NCBI RefSeq assembly: GCF_965638725.1 | Contig: NC_134963.1 | Span: 7,199,501 to 7,263,500, forward strand | Reading direction: 5' to 3' | From: Aptenodytes patagonicus | Lineage: Eukaryota > Chordata > Aves > Sphenisciformes > Spheniscidae | Length of the DNA stretch: 64,000 nucleotides | Part shown: positions 36,301 through 51,300 of the stretch, piece by piece | How positions within the stretch are numbered: the first letter of the stretch is position 1 | Layout: each line of letters starts with the position of its first letter | Notes under the pieces: model-generated | What the model was told of the DNA's origin: nothing | Database searches by the model: none | What the model saw: the letters and a program-made list of their open reading frames with translations, nothing else | Position numbers and translations under genes: made by a program

Positions 36301-39300
36301 GAAGCAGCGGTACTATATTCTGCACGTAGTTAGCTAGTGCTTCTTAAATTTCTTCTTACCATGTCTGTTAGTTGATCCTGCATGTTTTTCAGTTCTGCTT
36401 GATGAATCTTGAGTGTTTCTTGCTGACTCTGCTCAGCTTTCCATGTTGTCTGCTCCACATTTTTCTGAAGCTGAACAGCCTTTTCATTTGCTTTAGTAAG
36501 CTCAAGTTGTATTTGCTCCAACTGCCTAGAAAGACCAAATAAAAGAACATTACTTTTTGCTGACAGCACGACAAGCACAGAGACAAAAGACTCTAAATTA
36601 TGCTTAAGTTCTATTTTCTGTCCAAGCATTTAGAAAGAGATTTAATTCTTTAACATATAGAGAATGTTCTGCTAAATTAAATATATACGAGTGAGACCAA
36701 GCACTTGCCCGTGTGCAGAGCAACACAGCTGCCAGTCACCTTGCCCCCAGCCTGGGGTTTTGTAAGGTAAAGAACAACTATTCTACATACAATTTTTATT
36801 TGAAACAAAACACATTTTCTCTTGCTAGAAACGTGGGTCAAAAATGTGACCCAAAGTCTTTTATTATATATCCAAATAAACCAAGCTTATCAGGTAATCA
36901 ATTAAGAAGCACAATCACAAAACAGTCTAGATTATTAAAATGTTCGTTTACTCTGGACAGTAAGAAGCATGTTACCTAAGAATTTTAGAATTATAAATGT
37001 TACATGCTCTTCAAATCACTCTGAGGAGACTGTTTGGATGAATTTAGTTTGATAGAATTAAGTTCACTTGTCGTATCAATGACATTCAGGAGCATCTTGT
37101 TCAGATAATTTACAAAAAGATAAAATGAGAAGCAGGGAGTGCAGGAGTAAAGAATTAATGTGAAAATGTTCTGACAGTGATGGAATACCTTTCTTTTAAC
37201 CGGAGCTCATCATTCATTTTTGTAAGTTGGGCAGAGCTGTCTCCTGAAGACTTCATGATCTCTGCAATATCATTTTCAAGTTTGGCTTTAGCTTCAATCA
37301 GTTGCTGTTCTCTCTCTTCTCGCTCCTTCAATTTCTTCTCCATCACTGAGCAAGACAAAGGTTAGCAGTCTAGTAAATTTAAGAGAAAGGGTACGCACAG
37401 CCTAGCTAGAAGGTAGTAAAAAACTATAAACACAGCAATATTGATGCTACAGAGCTTGCAAATTACCCCTCTAAAATGAAAAATTACGATTGTTTGACCT
37501 TTGAACTGTTAATTGTAGCAGAAGGCTGAGAACTCTTCAGACATAGTAAAAAAGCAACTAGCCAAGAAATCTTTATTTCAGAATTGATTCACTTAACTTC
37601 AGGCCATGAGAAGTGGCTACGAGTTCCACCCATATCAGATGGTAGTCAAGCAATATAATAAGAGAGGTATGCACATCTTACAGGCAAAACAACTCACCAG
37701 CTATTTAGTAGAGCAGCAGAAAACAAACAATGCAAGCAACACAAAGCTACAGTAAAAAAAAATTACTCATTCCAGGGCAGGCACTGCCACCAAGGGCAAG
37801 AGCAGCCCTTGGGATGACTTCTACAGTCCCAACAATGCCTTGAAAGGCTTGCTTACAGGGTACATAATCACTCTTGATTTCTTTCTACGCTGGTTTTAAA
37901 TTGAGATGTACAACTAGAAAGATACAGCAAGACTCCCTCCTATGAGATAAGAAGAAGCAGACAACCAGACGAATGTACAGTCTATTTTATGTCCCTAAAA
38001 AGAAAACACTACTTATGGACAAGGCTTCTGTGAATTAACTATCTTACGCGTGTAATTCTTCAGCACGGTCCCCAAGCTTTTGACTGGTATCTAACCATTA
38101 CGGCATGATTTTGTGGCAACATCAAGCAAGAATTTAACTATTGATTTGGAATACACTCAGCCAGGAAATCTTCTGCCTTACTGCACTATTCCCTTAACAT
38201 CACCATCCCCTTGCTGCGTCACTATACACAGTGCCACAAAAGCTGTTTTCTGCTTAGAAAAAAGGCTTTCTTTTGAAGGCAAATGCATTTGTGAAAGCAT
38301 TACATACTGTGATGTGGCGAGCTGAGCAGGAGGCATACGAAAGCACAAAGCTGATGCGTTTTTCAAAACATTCCATTTTATTACTTCCTTACCAGTCAAA
38401 CTAGACTTCAGCTGTTCCAGTTCTGAAGACATGAGTGCAAACTGCTCTTCTTTTTGGTTTAGTTTTTTTATTGTTTCTATGCAAGTAAAATTTTGAAAAC
38501 AAAGTTAGTAACTACTTAGATGCAGACAATTCCACCTACTCGCAAGGTATATTACTCTTAAGAGAGGCTGCGCATAATCCTGTCCTTTCCATAGCTGCTG
38601 AAACTGCTGTACCGCCAAGTGTAAGTTTGAAAGCACATGGAGAAACACCCTTTATTTTGCAGCATTTATTTTCTGCAGCTTTTTATTTCTTTATTTTGTT
38701 TAGTTTAGCAGCAGACATACCTTGCATAGTTTGTTGAACGTTTTCTGCTTCATCAGCTGCACTAGTAAACTTTTCTTTCTGAAAAATGGATAAAAACCTA
38801 AGGTAAGGTTTGGTAACAGCAGTATAATTCAACCACTGAATTTATAGTAGGTATTTTTCAAGTACAAAACAGAACAGTCTTCACCTCTATTATAAATCTG
38901 AAGTTTTCGAATTACAGTTTAGCATAGATATAGTCAGCAACATAAAGCAAGATTTTCCCTTGCCTTGGTTGCAAGCAAGTCCCTAAACTTTCAAAATAAC
39001 TTCTCCATCAGCTAGCATAGCAACAGAACTGCAGCCACAGAGTCCTGTGTAGAAGACGTGATTTCTGGGCTTCTCAATGCAAGGAGCTATCCATGCTGCT
39101 CACAGGCTGCACAGTGGACATCTGCAACCCTGTGATCAATCTCATACCAGTGTTTTCCAGCTTTACCAGCATGAAGAGATGCTAGACTGTGAAGAAAAGG
39201 GAGGATATTGAGGAAGGTAAGAAGCAAGACTCTTCCACCAACTTCAACTATTTACTATGGCCATGGACAGATTTTATGAGAGGGATAGTTGAAAGCATGT

Positions 39301-42300
39301 CTTTTTGTTACTAACTCCGGTGTAGTTTCTCAGGAAAATCCCACCCAACTACAGAATACTTGCAAGTTTAATTAAATTTGCAAAATGAGAAATCGGATGA
39401 AAAATGTCTTCAAAAACCATTTGTAAGACGCGTATAGCAAGCATTAATTTGTACGACAGTTATAACAAAGGGCCATGCGTTCCTTAATGAGTAGTCTAAA
39501 TTTAAACTACATGCTGCTTTTGATTTGGTTTAATATTTTATCTGAAATCCATAAACAGATGAGCTCTATTTAGACAAAACACCTGATAACACAGAACTCG
39601 GGTGAAATGCTCTTTTCATTCTGACATGGATCCTGTTAGTCATGAACCCTTGCCTTCTTTTCATGAGTAAAATAGCTTTAAAAAACTTTGCTCAGTCAGA
39701 GTTGATCCTCAGATTTCAATTACACTCTCACCATGAAAACCAAAATCCAAAGGATAAAGTCAAAATTTTTGGGTATTACTCACCAAAACTTGAAGTTCCT
39801 TTTCCAAACAATCTTTAACTTGATTTACTGCACTCAAGTTTTTCTCAAGGTCAAGAAGCTTTTGCTCTTTGCCCTGCAGTTCTTTGGCCAGATTACTAGC
39901 CTAACGAAGATGATGAAATGGAGTAAAATAAAATTACAAACATGAATGAAAAAATAGGAAAATTAAAAGTTGAATCTGAAAGAAATAACTATACTATTAA
40001 TATCACTGTAAGATGAAAAAATAAAAGAAACTGAACAAAAACAATGTGATGTGTTAACTGAGCAAAGCTGATTTCCACTGATGACTACATCACAGTACTA
40101 ACTGCATCTTGGAATACATTTGAAATTGTTAAAATTTAGTTCTCTTGGAATTAATGGTAAAACATTATTTAATGGCAGACATTTTTGAGTACATTCAAAA
40201 TTTCCAAACAAAGTTAAAGCATCAGTTGAATTAGTAGTTTTGGTTCTTTATTGTTTTAACTTTTTTATCTGATAAATTTAGCATTTATGTTTCAACTGGC
40301 TATTCAGACCAATACACATACGGGGATGTAATTTTTCAAAAGGCTCTGTACCACACCCAGGGGTAGTGCAGAAACCCAGCGTGAACTCAAAAATAAAGTC
40401 AAAGGTCCACAGAAATCTAGCATCTTGGAACCATCTGTGAAGGGTTTAGGAAAGCTACTTCCCGTTACTTTCCCACTACTCTTAAAATTAGAGCTCTATC
40501 TTGTCAGGTCATGCACAGATTAGGGATGTGGAGGAACCCCTAAAATGAAATTATATCTTAGCATTTTTATTCCTAGCTGCAGTGGCGGAACAACTTTCAA
40601 GTACTGAATGCCATGCTATCAACTTTAAAGAGACATTGCATCCAAAACCAAGAAAAATCTCGGCAAGATGTATCATGTTGCAGTCTGTGCTTCAAAAATG
40701 CTGTGAAACGGTGCCCAACAACATCACTGCATACCCTTGTCTTAAAGAAAAGTTCCACAGGATCTTTTTTGCTTTCTTTTGTTTTTAATAGCCTCTTCCA
40801 TCATCTTGTTTGATGAGAGGCAAGGTAGTGAAGGTACAGAGGAAACATTTCCCCATTGAGCCCCAAGTCACAAAGGTTAAAAACTTAAGATGTGTGGATT
40901 CTTCTCCCAAATAAGACAACAAACTAACTTTTCCATAACATGAAGCTTTCAGCAGAGGCATGCCGAAGCCTGCAGCAAGAAAGCGCAGAAAGAACTTTTT
41001 TCTTTTTCTTAGTGGTGCAGACCAAGCACTAGAAACCTGTTGAGAGACGTGACCCAGTGAACGCTTTCTCTAAACCTCCTCAGATGGTACTAAGATACGC
41101 ATTCAATAAAACTAGTTTTTTCTGTGATGTATTTGCGATAGCAGATTAGAACTGTACAAATGTAAAATAAAAACAAAGTAAAAATAAAAGGATGGATGTT
41201 GATACAAACCTTGCTACTTCCATCAACCTTTTCAGTCTCTAAATTCTGAATTTGTTTCTCAGCTGCCTCAAGCTGCTTGCTAAGTTTCTGGATTTCCAAT
41301 TTACCTTCAGAATTGGCTTTCTGAAGTGCAGCAAGGTCCAAAAGCTTTTCTTCAGCAGCTTTGATCTGTGGTGTAAGACTATCAATAACTTTGGTTTGTT
41401 CATTGTACTTGGCTTGCAGTACCTCTAGCTCCTTTACCTTTATTTCAGCTTCCTGTAATTTGTTTAAAGTGTCTTCCATTTCTACTAGATGCTGATCTTC
41501 CACACTTTCCAGTTTGGTCTTCAGGCTTTCCAGGTTTTGCTCTTTCTCCTCTGTGACTGCCAACAGTTTTGCTTTCAGTGATTCAATCTCTTTTAAATGA
41601 TGAGATTTTTCATTTTCCTGCTTCAGTTTTAAATTTGACATTTCATTTTCGTAGTCTAATTTAATCTTCTCAATCTGAGTCTTCAACTCTGCAAATTCTG
41701 CTGTCTGAGCCCCTACACCTTTGCTGAAAGAAACTTTCAGCTCTTCCATTGCTTGTTGATGGGAGGCAATTGCAGATTCCAGCTTCGATTTCCACAGCTC
41801 TATGACATCTGAATTCTCCTTGTTGGCATGATCAAGCTTAGTTTTCAAGGATTCATTTTCTTTTGCCATTCTCTCATTTGAAGCTGAAAGTGATTTGATC
41901 TCTTTCTGCAACGCTTCTTCGCTAATTCCAAACTTCTCTTTCAGTGAATTCATCTCATTCTGATGTTCTTTGCTAACTGCTGCCATTCTTTCTTGCAAAG
42001 AACTTATTTCTTGTAACAATGAAAGAGAAGTGTCCACATCATCAATGTGTTTACTAGACTCTAATCTCCCTCGAAGCTCAGCTACTTCCTTCACCCGCAA
42101 TGCTAGATCTCTTTCTAGTTCCATGATGCGAGATTTTTCTGACACCGTGGCCACCTATGATTAATAGCATTTCAAGAAAAGAAGAAAGAATTATAAAAGA
42201 TATGTTTAATACAAAGACACTTAGGCCTCATTGAAAAGAAACCACCGAGTGTTGCAAACTAACATCATTAGTGTATTCTTCCTCGCATTTTGGATTAGAA

Positions 42301-45300
42301 TATCTTTGAGTTTCTTTGTCAACTCCTATTTCTACGGAAATTCTAAAGAAACCTTAAGTAAAAGTAAATGCTGCTTTTACATGGAAGGCTGTGAAACAAG
42401 ACCAACTGTTGTTTCATTTATGTATAAATTATTGCTTTAAAAAAAAAAGGAAAAATGTCCACGTCTTTGTATTACACGCATATTATATTCTTTCTAAAGG
42501 TGGAATTTATTTAAATTCATTTTTCTGAAGTTATCTGGAAATAACGACTTGCTAAACAACTTACAAACTATGCTTATGCATATTATCAATGTTTAACAAA
42601 ATATTTCTCAGAACCACTTTAAAGCAGACTGAAAAAGAAAGGAGAACCCTGAGGTCTGTCTTTATTGAAATAATTGCTTCCAAATTCATCTCATGCCAGC
42701 TATAAGACTGTCAGAGAAAAATACAAACACATTTTTAGCCTACAAATCCTTTGAAACTCCTTCTATATCCACTCCATTGTTCTCTCTGAAAAAGCGTCCT
42801 CACGTTATCTGAGCTTTTCACTGACTGTTGAAGCAGTTTGTGGTATGGAAAAGCATGCAAAGCTACCACAACTATTTCTAATTAGGAAGTTACTGTTTCA
42901 ACCTCCCTATTATACCAACATCATGAAAAAGATACTACTTACCTGCAATTGCTTTTTAAAAGTACTTATTATAGAGTACATTTTTGGTTTTATAATATTC
43001 ATCCCTACCTCAACTTCAAGAAAAGCCACGTGTGAGCATGAATCTCTTTCTCTCTCTCCCCCCCCCCGCCCCTTAAGAATTGACATCTGCTGAACTTCTG
43101 ACTTGGGACAAAGTATGTCCAATAATATTTTGACAGGCAACAGTATTACTAATGCTACTAGGATATCCATGAAAAGATATCCATGTCATGGGTGGAAAAA
43201 AAAGAACCAAAAAGCCACTGCAAACCATGATTTAGCAAAACAAGTAGTACAACAACTATCTAAGACCTCAGCAACCAAGCCCCAAATACTAAGTTTGTGT
43301 TAAAAGCATCGGCACAGTCGATCTTACTTCTTTTGGATTTAATGAACTTTGCTACTTCTAAAAATGAACCACTGAATATTCCTTTATGTCAATTCACAGT
43401 CCCATTTGCTACTTTTGACTTGGATTCAAGTATTAATTTTGCAGTTTTAAGACATCTTACCTGAATTCTTCTGAAGAAATGAGTATACATATACAGGCAT
43501 ACACATACGCAACACTGAAGCTCAAAATTAATGCTAATTTTTAAAGTGTTCCAGCTACATCTCTAGCAGGTACTGATCATGGTAGGACCAAGGATATGTT
43601 TCGGCACGTGTTATACCCAGAAGACTGTGTCATCAGAAATCTTCCACAACACAAATCAGTCTTGTTATTTAAATAGTGAAAACCATTACCCTAGTGTCTT
43701 CTAACTCCCTCTGGAGTTTGTCAGCTTTGGTCTTTTCAAAGAGCAGGCTCTGTTCAAGCTCCTTAATGCGGGCATGCTCCAGTTTGGTCTGCGTCTGTTA
43801 GTAAAAAGGGAAAGGAAGAGAACACAACGGTGCCACCATCACATGCCAGCACAAGAGGAGGGAGCCACATGCAGGCCGTGCTGCCAGAATCTTCTACCAA
43901 TGATGAGCAGAGAAGATGCAGTGGATAAAATGAACAGGGAAATGCTATGGATGAGAAAGATGGACTGAAAGTGTAAATGGACTGAGTGTAAAAAAATAAA
44001 AAATAAATAAAAAAAATCACAAACGAAGAAATATGAACAAAAAAGTTTCATGCAGCCAAGTAGAAGTTATTTATCAGTACATGAAGTTTTCAGCACAAAT
44101 TAGAATAGTTATGTAAAAAAAAAAAATATATGTGTATGTATATCTGTACCTGTTCTAACAGGATGATAAATCCCTTTCCTTGTCATCCCACTAACTTTTT
44201 TCTTTAATGTATCGGGCTTATTTTATAAATGATTTAGTTATGAACCAGCGGACAAAAATTCATCACTGAAGCTCGTAAGACAAATTAAAACTTTTTTTTT
44301 TTTTTTTTTTTTTAAATAGTGGCTGTATCTCAAGTCTCAGCCATAAAAATCCTTTTTGCTAAGACCTGGGAACACTAAGGTTCACTTGTCACTATGGTAT
44401 GAATTATTTGAATAGAAATAGAAAGAGAATGGTTGTCTATAACTGCAGAACCCTCCTAGTTCTTCCCCCTCCTCCTCTTTCAGGAAGGAAGCAAGCAGCA
44501 AGTAAGATTCTCCAAAACCAGGTGAAAAAGTGAATCAGTCTGGTTGCTCTGTTGTTACTGAAGTCTAAATGCATTGAACAAGATGTGGAAGTAAGGAAAA
44601 AAAAAAAGAAAGATCTTTGTAATTCTAATGGGTTCCTAAAGAGAAGCAGGAAGCCGATGAAACTGAGTGGGTACCTCCTTGCCTTTTGCTTACAACGGGG
44701 TAGAATTTTTAGCAAGAACACAGAATATTGGATATTCTGGCTTGATACCCAGATACTCCCAGAGGCCTGCAAGAGAGCTTGAAGTTTGAGAGATGCAGGT
44801 AAAGTCCAGCAGCTAGTTCAAATCTGACCTGCACCTCTGAAGTGGGGAAAAGGGGAGGGGGAAAGAAAAAAGAAATAAAAAGAGGTAAGAACGAGGTGCC
44901 ATGCTTATTTCTGAAGTGCCGAGATTTGAGTACTGTGTCAATCTTGACAGGTCACTGTTAGTTTAAATTTACTAAACAATCCAAATTAAAAGGATTATGA
45001 AAGTCTATTGTTGCTTCACAGTGTCTTTTCCAAAAAGAGCAGCTTTTCAGGGCTTGCCCACATCAAGAGTAAGGTGGATGTCCAGAAGAAGACTGAATGA
45101 ATTTCTGCCTGGGTAGGCTAAGATGTGTTTATTAACCGAAGAAGTGGCATCCATCAGTCTGATGAAAGTTACCCCACACAGCTTAACTGCCGCAGTTAAT
45201 TTACTGCGGAACAAAGGCGGTAACCCCCAAACCCTACGAACTACTATTAACAGAAAAGAGTCCTGCAGCCTGAACAGCTACCCACTGAACACTGGATTGA

Positions 45301-48300
45301 AAGAATCCGAAAAGGCAGGAAGACGCATCTGAATAATTCCAAAGCCACACTGCTGCCAAAGCCACAGCGCAGCGGTGTGTGCACAGCTGGCAGGACACTG
45401 CTGCTTCTCTGATCTTTGTAATATGATATTTAAAAATCCCTGCAGAACTGTGTTATTTATAGAGTGACAAGCTGATTAGTACTGCCTCCAAACCAGCTGT
45501 AGCAGTTAAAGATCTTATGTAGTCTCTGCAGAGCAAGTGGGATGGGGATGAGCCTCTTGTTTTGCTTCAGGCCCGTTCTCCTCCAAACACAGTATTCCTT
45601 CTGACAGCATCAAGTTATCTTCTTTCCCAAAAGCATGCAGGCATCTGGCGGTTTAATTTTTTAAACATTTTTCCAGCTGAAAACAGTTGGCTGTTTTACT
45701 ATGTAGTTACTAGGTCCAAAGTACTAAAATCCACAAACGCTAAAAGTTGCTTCTTAGATTTGTCTGTTTTTTGAAATTCCATAGCAGATTTGTTTCTCTA
45801 TCAGTGGAAGATCTTCAGTGGGGAAAAAGAACCATGAGAACACAGATTACTGTTTTGCCTCCCACAGCCTTTGAAAATGGAACTAAGTATTCTAAGGGAA
45901 ATGACAATATTTTATAAGCGGCTGTAATTCAGTCCCCTCTCTGAGACAGGTTAGTATTAGTTCTGATCCACAATAAAATTAGAAGTCTGAAAAGTAATCT
46001 ATTTTTAAAAATTGAATATTCATACCTTACTTGCTCTAATTCACCAAAGGGGTCTATTGAAAACCAAGAAACCCCAAACCTGATAATTGCAGAAATCTCC
46101 GTGCATGACTTTGCAAAATATGCTATCTTAAGTTTTCCTATGCTACAAAAAACCCCAAACACTCTGATCATTAATTTTATAGACATCGCTTTACTACTGC
46201 AAAGATCAGATATACCATCACTGATTACTGAGGGGTTTTTTTAATCCCATCTCTTATATATTACAAAGGGAAATAAGTCAAAATCCTACCAAAATGGAAA
46301 TAAAAGATAAAAAAAAAAATACTCCAGAGATCTTTGCTGGACAACTTTTTCCCCATTTAGGGCATGAGGGATTATCCTTTAAACAAGTCTGATTTCCAAG
46401 GGACAGACTCCAGTTTCCCTGAGGTAAAAATCACTGCAAAATTTTGAATCACTCAAATTGTTCTTCTCAGTTTACTGTGCTCTGGGTTTCCTCAAAGAGA
46501 AACATAATCATTTAGACATTTCTCTCTAGATGATCAGGAGAGAAGAGTACTACAAAAAGAAGAAAAGAATTTTATTGTAAACCTTAACTTGGATGGAAAA
46601 GAAAAACAGAAAAGGAAAAAAAAAAAATCCCCAACAACCCACCAGCAAAGGAAGCATCTTCACCTTCTCCAAAGCTTCGCAGTTAGACTGATAGGGAAAC
46701 GGGACGAGCCTTACTCTGTGCCTTGATCCTTTAAGAGTTCCACTCAAATAAACTTCAGAGACCAGTCATCAGCTATTTTCAGCACTTGTGTATTCTAGCT
46801 ACTCTTTCATTTCAAAATAAACCTTACTGTTAAGTTTATTTGACTATAGGTCAAACGGTGAAATTGTGCTGAAGCCGTAAATGCTGATAATCAGTTCTAG
46901 GATAGGGGCAAGACGACCTTCAGTCCCTTCGTGCTGGTGTAACAATCACAGAACACGACTGAGATTATGAAGCATTAGCCTAGAAACTAAGTGATCACCC
47001 ACTTCTCTCCTTTAGAGAGTGAAGATGTCCATTTTTATGGAAAAATTACAATAGGGAAATCAGGAGTAAAGATAGGATTAAACAAGGAGTGCACAAAACA
47101 AGAGAAAGGAAGGGCACATGCAGATTTACTTCTAACACACTGTGAGCCTGATTGGAAGAACAGAGGAGACCCAGATCGCTGAAGTAGCTTCGCAAAAGGA
47201 ACGCCTAAGAATACGCAGCGGGAAACCAGTTTTAGTCTTGAGAACTTTCTATCTCGGCTGGGGATGCAGCGGAGGAGGCAGCCTGGGATAAATTTTCCTG
47301 AGTCCAATCAAAGAGAGGGCTTTTAAATTCCACTCTTCTGAGCTATGGAAGCAAGAGGGCTGCTTAAACATCTTGTAAGGCAATTTCTGTTACCCAGTAA
47401 CATATATTTTTCCTACATAATTCAAAGAGAAGCTACATGAAGATACAGTAAAATCAGACAGCTCTGCACGCTAATTCTTCAGATGTTTTTAAATCATCTC
47501 TCCCCTTAGCTTTTCATGCAAAAAAACCCCAACTAATAAGGGGAGGTGGGGAACATACCCATTTTTTTCCGCAGAAAAATTAATCAGCTAATTGCATACT
47601 GCATCTATTGAACAGCAGTAGGAGCTCACAGGAAAGCATGCAGGATTTTGTGAAGAAAACAACTAAAATCCTACATTTAAATGAAAGGCATTTCAAGATC
47701 CTGGACAGTCATCTTCTACAAGCTCCTATACTCTTCAATTAGTTGCAAAGTTTTTGACCCTAAAGAATTCTAATGACACATTCGCCCTCTCTTCAGTTAA
47801 TGGGGATTACAACGTTTAGTCATTACACACATTCTTTTCAATAAATGTTGTAATTGCTCTGAAAGCAACATGCACACAAATACTAGAGTCAATGTTTCAA
47901 TAACAGATTATGCAGTTAGTGAATAAGTATAAGCATTTTCTGCACACAATCTGTTAACATGGGATGTCTCTGCACATTCAAGTGCCCTCTTACATTTTCT
48001 GGATCTTCCGAAATCTGCCTCTTTCGCTATCAGTAAAATTAAAAAAAACAAACAAAAATATTTCACCTGCAGACTTAGCACTATCATTCCAACACAAACA
48101 ACAAGATACATTTCATTATCTTGAATTCCGTTTAAACTCTAAGTTATGCAACTTGACAAACCAGAGTCTTTAAGATGGCTTGCCATGACTATTGACTGAT
48201 TTAACAAAAAATAAAAAATTAAAATTTTCCATGGACTAAACAATAAAAGGAGCATTCTGTGAAGAGTCTAGGTAGGTATCTTAAAATGAATGGAAGACTA

Positions 48301-51300
48301 AAATAAAAGAAATGTTATATGAAATGAATAATTTTCATAAGGCTAGCACTTTAATCATAAATGGTTCACAGGAACACAAGTTAATTAAGTTTGTACTTCA
48401 TGCTGTGCACGAAGTTCTAATATTTTTATGATTAGACAAGAACAGAGTAAACCAACTAAAAAGTATCTTGCTTTTTAATTTGAAATTTGGGATAAAAATT
48501 GGCAGTGTTGAAATATCTGAGAGTAATCCTTCATTAAATGTTTTCTATTCTGATTGTGTAATAACATACTGTGTTTTAGCCCAATGTTACAGTTATACCA
48601 ACAGTAGAAAGATAAAAATTGCACATGTTAATTGCTGTTTAGATTTTGTGTGCAATAACTCTCAGGACAAACCATTCTTTGTTAATCAATCTTCCCTAAG
48701 GAAAGCACAGGGATTATTCAAAAAAGTGATCAAAGACAAACAGGACTAGTCTTCAATATTAATTTTCAACAGCATAAATATTAACTTGTAATTTCATAAC
48801 TTCAAAATGATTTTTTGGTGGTGGTTACTCCTAAGCAATTTCAGAAACATTAGTAAGATCTAATATACAATAATGTAAAATATCAAAAGGTAGAGTTTTC
48901 TATGAATTTATTTAACTACTCTAAACAACTAAAGCCATTCCACAGTACAACCCTTGCTGAAGTGTGTAACTGAATTACAGGTGCAACCCTGTAGTTTCAG
49001 GACGGTTAGCTTGCTCAAGGACTGCAGAACTGGGAATCACTTTCATGTGCTTTGCATATGCTTGGACCAGTACTGCATCTGTTAATCATTCCTGCCTTTC
49101 TCTTCCAGAGAACAGTACACTTAATCTGAACTGATTGCATTTCTGTGTCCTACTATATATCCTGTTTCCAAAGCTGGAGATATTTTACCTCTAGGTCTCC
49201 TTTGGTAATGGATTCTTCCTCCACACGGAACTGAAGGTCTTCAACTTTCCTGTGGGGACAATTCATTAAAATTCAGATAACTTTCAAAGAAAATGCTTTC
49301 AAGCTCACTTTTCAGTGGAAATCAGAACTACAGCGACATCGTTATGATTGTACCAGCAAACTGCCAGAAACATTAAGGAGAAATCTCTCACAGGAAGCAT
49401 CAGAGAGAAGGAAAGCTGCTGTCTTTAAAATACAAGCACTGACAAAGTAAGGCATCAGTCTTCCTGCAGCTCTATAAAGAAAGTATTTTGTTGCATTTTC
49501 TGACAAGTTAAAAAGAAAACCTTGAAGTCATCATTGATCCTCTCATTCTTTCACCCTTCTGCATGTCCTCAGAAGAGGTGACCTAAATGAACAGTCTGAT
49601 CTCATGTTCTGTATATTCTACCATTCACCTAAGACACAGTCAGAGAGTTAGGACACATCCAGGATACCCACGGGCCTTCTAGAAGTGCGCTGGTCAACTT
49701 GCATCAAAACTCTAGCACAGACAAACATATGTTAGGTGTCAAGATGAACTGCAAGATGCAGAGTGGGAGCGCGAGCAAGAACGTTGACTTGCCTTGCTCA
49801 AACAGGAGTCTTAGAATGAGAAGACAGAGGTGAGAAGCTTATATCTGACAAAATAAAATTTGTAAAAAGTTTTTTCTTCCCTGCCCTGACTCTGGTATAC
49901 CCCAATGAACAAGGGGCCAGATCTCCTCCTTTTCCCCTTCATCCTTTCAACGCTGTAAGATGCTGCAAAGGAATAGACAAGCACGTCGTCTTTCCTTTGA
50001 ATTACACACATTGCTGGTGCCCGCAGCTTGCCTGACAGATGTAGAAATCATTGCATCAGAGAGTTACAAGTGATGGATGTCTAAAATAAAAGGACAATAA
50101 GAACTTATTACTGGAAGTGGGTCTTATCAATGTGCTTTGGGAAACAGAGGATTAAAGATTATTTGACTTCAAGTCGCTGCTGAGACTGACTTGAATACAT
50201 ATTACAGAGAACTTTCAAAGTAAATAAGCCTAGAGTGGTTAGGAGGAAGGAGAAATCTTACACTGCCGAAGCCATGAAATGTTTTCCCGGCTGTAGGACG
50301 TCACTTCAGTGAATGGGTAGCAGGTGCACAGCAGCACTGTCACGCTGCCTAGCAACACGCTGAAGGTGAGCTCAAGGCCATGGAGGATTGCGGTGAAACA
50401 GACCCCCACTGACCTGGCACTCAGTGAAAGTAGGTCCACAGCCAGGCTGCCGGAGGTGCTGCAAAACTGCCTTTTTTTTTTTTTAGATTTAAAAACCCAC
50501 TGCATTATTTCATAGAGAACATACAAATAATTCCAGACCTAACTCTGCTGCTTGTTTTGAAAATTCAGTTAGAGTGGGTCCCATAAAAAGGCAGCACGAA
50601 GATTGTAAAGGAATTGCCCAGGGTTTACCACTGCATTTTCTCATCTGTGATTTCTAGTTTTAGGCAGGCTTTTCAGAGAGGTTGACATCTGACTGATTTC
50701 AGGGATGCACACAAGCCTACAGGGCAGACTCACAGTGGGTTTCTAAAGAGACCCTTGCTTTTCAAAAGCATTCCAAATCTACCAAAACAATTTATCAGAT
50801 TATTTCCTCACCTAACCTTGACCCAACAATTTATCAGGTTATTTCCTTTCCTAACCTCACCTTACCTATTTGGTAATCTCAGTTCCCTTCCTCAAATGGT
50901 TATGAAAGGGAATTAGAAAAGGCATTAAAATTAATGGCTTTAATGATTTTCCTGTAAGAGACAGACCCTACCTAGAAGCACATGACCAACAGTAATAAAT
51001 TATTCACAAGAGAACTAAACTGTAAATTCCTAATCCAGCACTGTCAGGAAATGAGATTATCAAAATTTTCATTTGGAAGTGGAAGAAGAGTGTTTCAAAA
51101 AGATCAGGTATGATCCATTAATTTCATATGAGTAGGAATAAAATCCTTCATAACAGAAAGCTATACTAAAAGGAATGAGTTGCATGAAATTCAGCTATAA
51201 ACAATAATTACAGCCTCTAAGCAAGTCCACTTTCTTTGGCTTTCCCTCCCCAAATTTAAGAGAAGGGTTTTTTAGTATTAATTTTAAGAAACTGCAATAT

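Larger units (their letters stand above)
36266..41209 (-). other. CLIP1: CLIP1 introns between window exons 8 and 14
   Basis: Introns 36266-36359, 36526-37188, 37346-38392, 38477-38720, 38779-39783 and 39901-41209. They are AT-rich with nothing further recognised. Confidence 0.65.
43795..49188 (-). other. CLIP1: CLIP1 introns flanking the 33-bp microexon
   Basis: Introns 43795-47993 and 48027-49188. Contains a T22 run (44292-44313). No other exon was found besides the microexon. Confidence 0.65.

Noticed and set aside
41090-42154. 354-aa frame as a separate gene
   Set aside because: It is the 945-bp CLIP1 exon plus readthrough into the intron; it begins at a splice acceptor and the first codon is GTG.
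50239-50526. GC-rich island as a processed retrocopy
   Set aside because: The homopolymer is on the wrong side: poly(A) would be at the 5' end of the minus frame. Kept only as an orphan segment.
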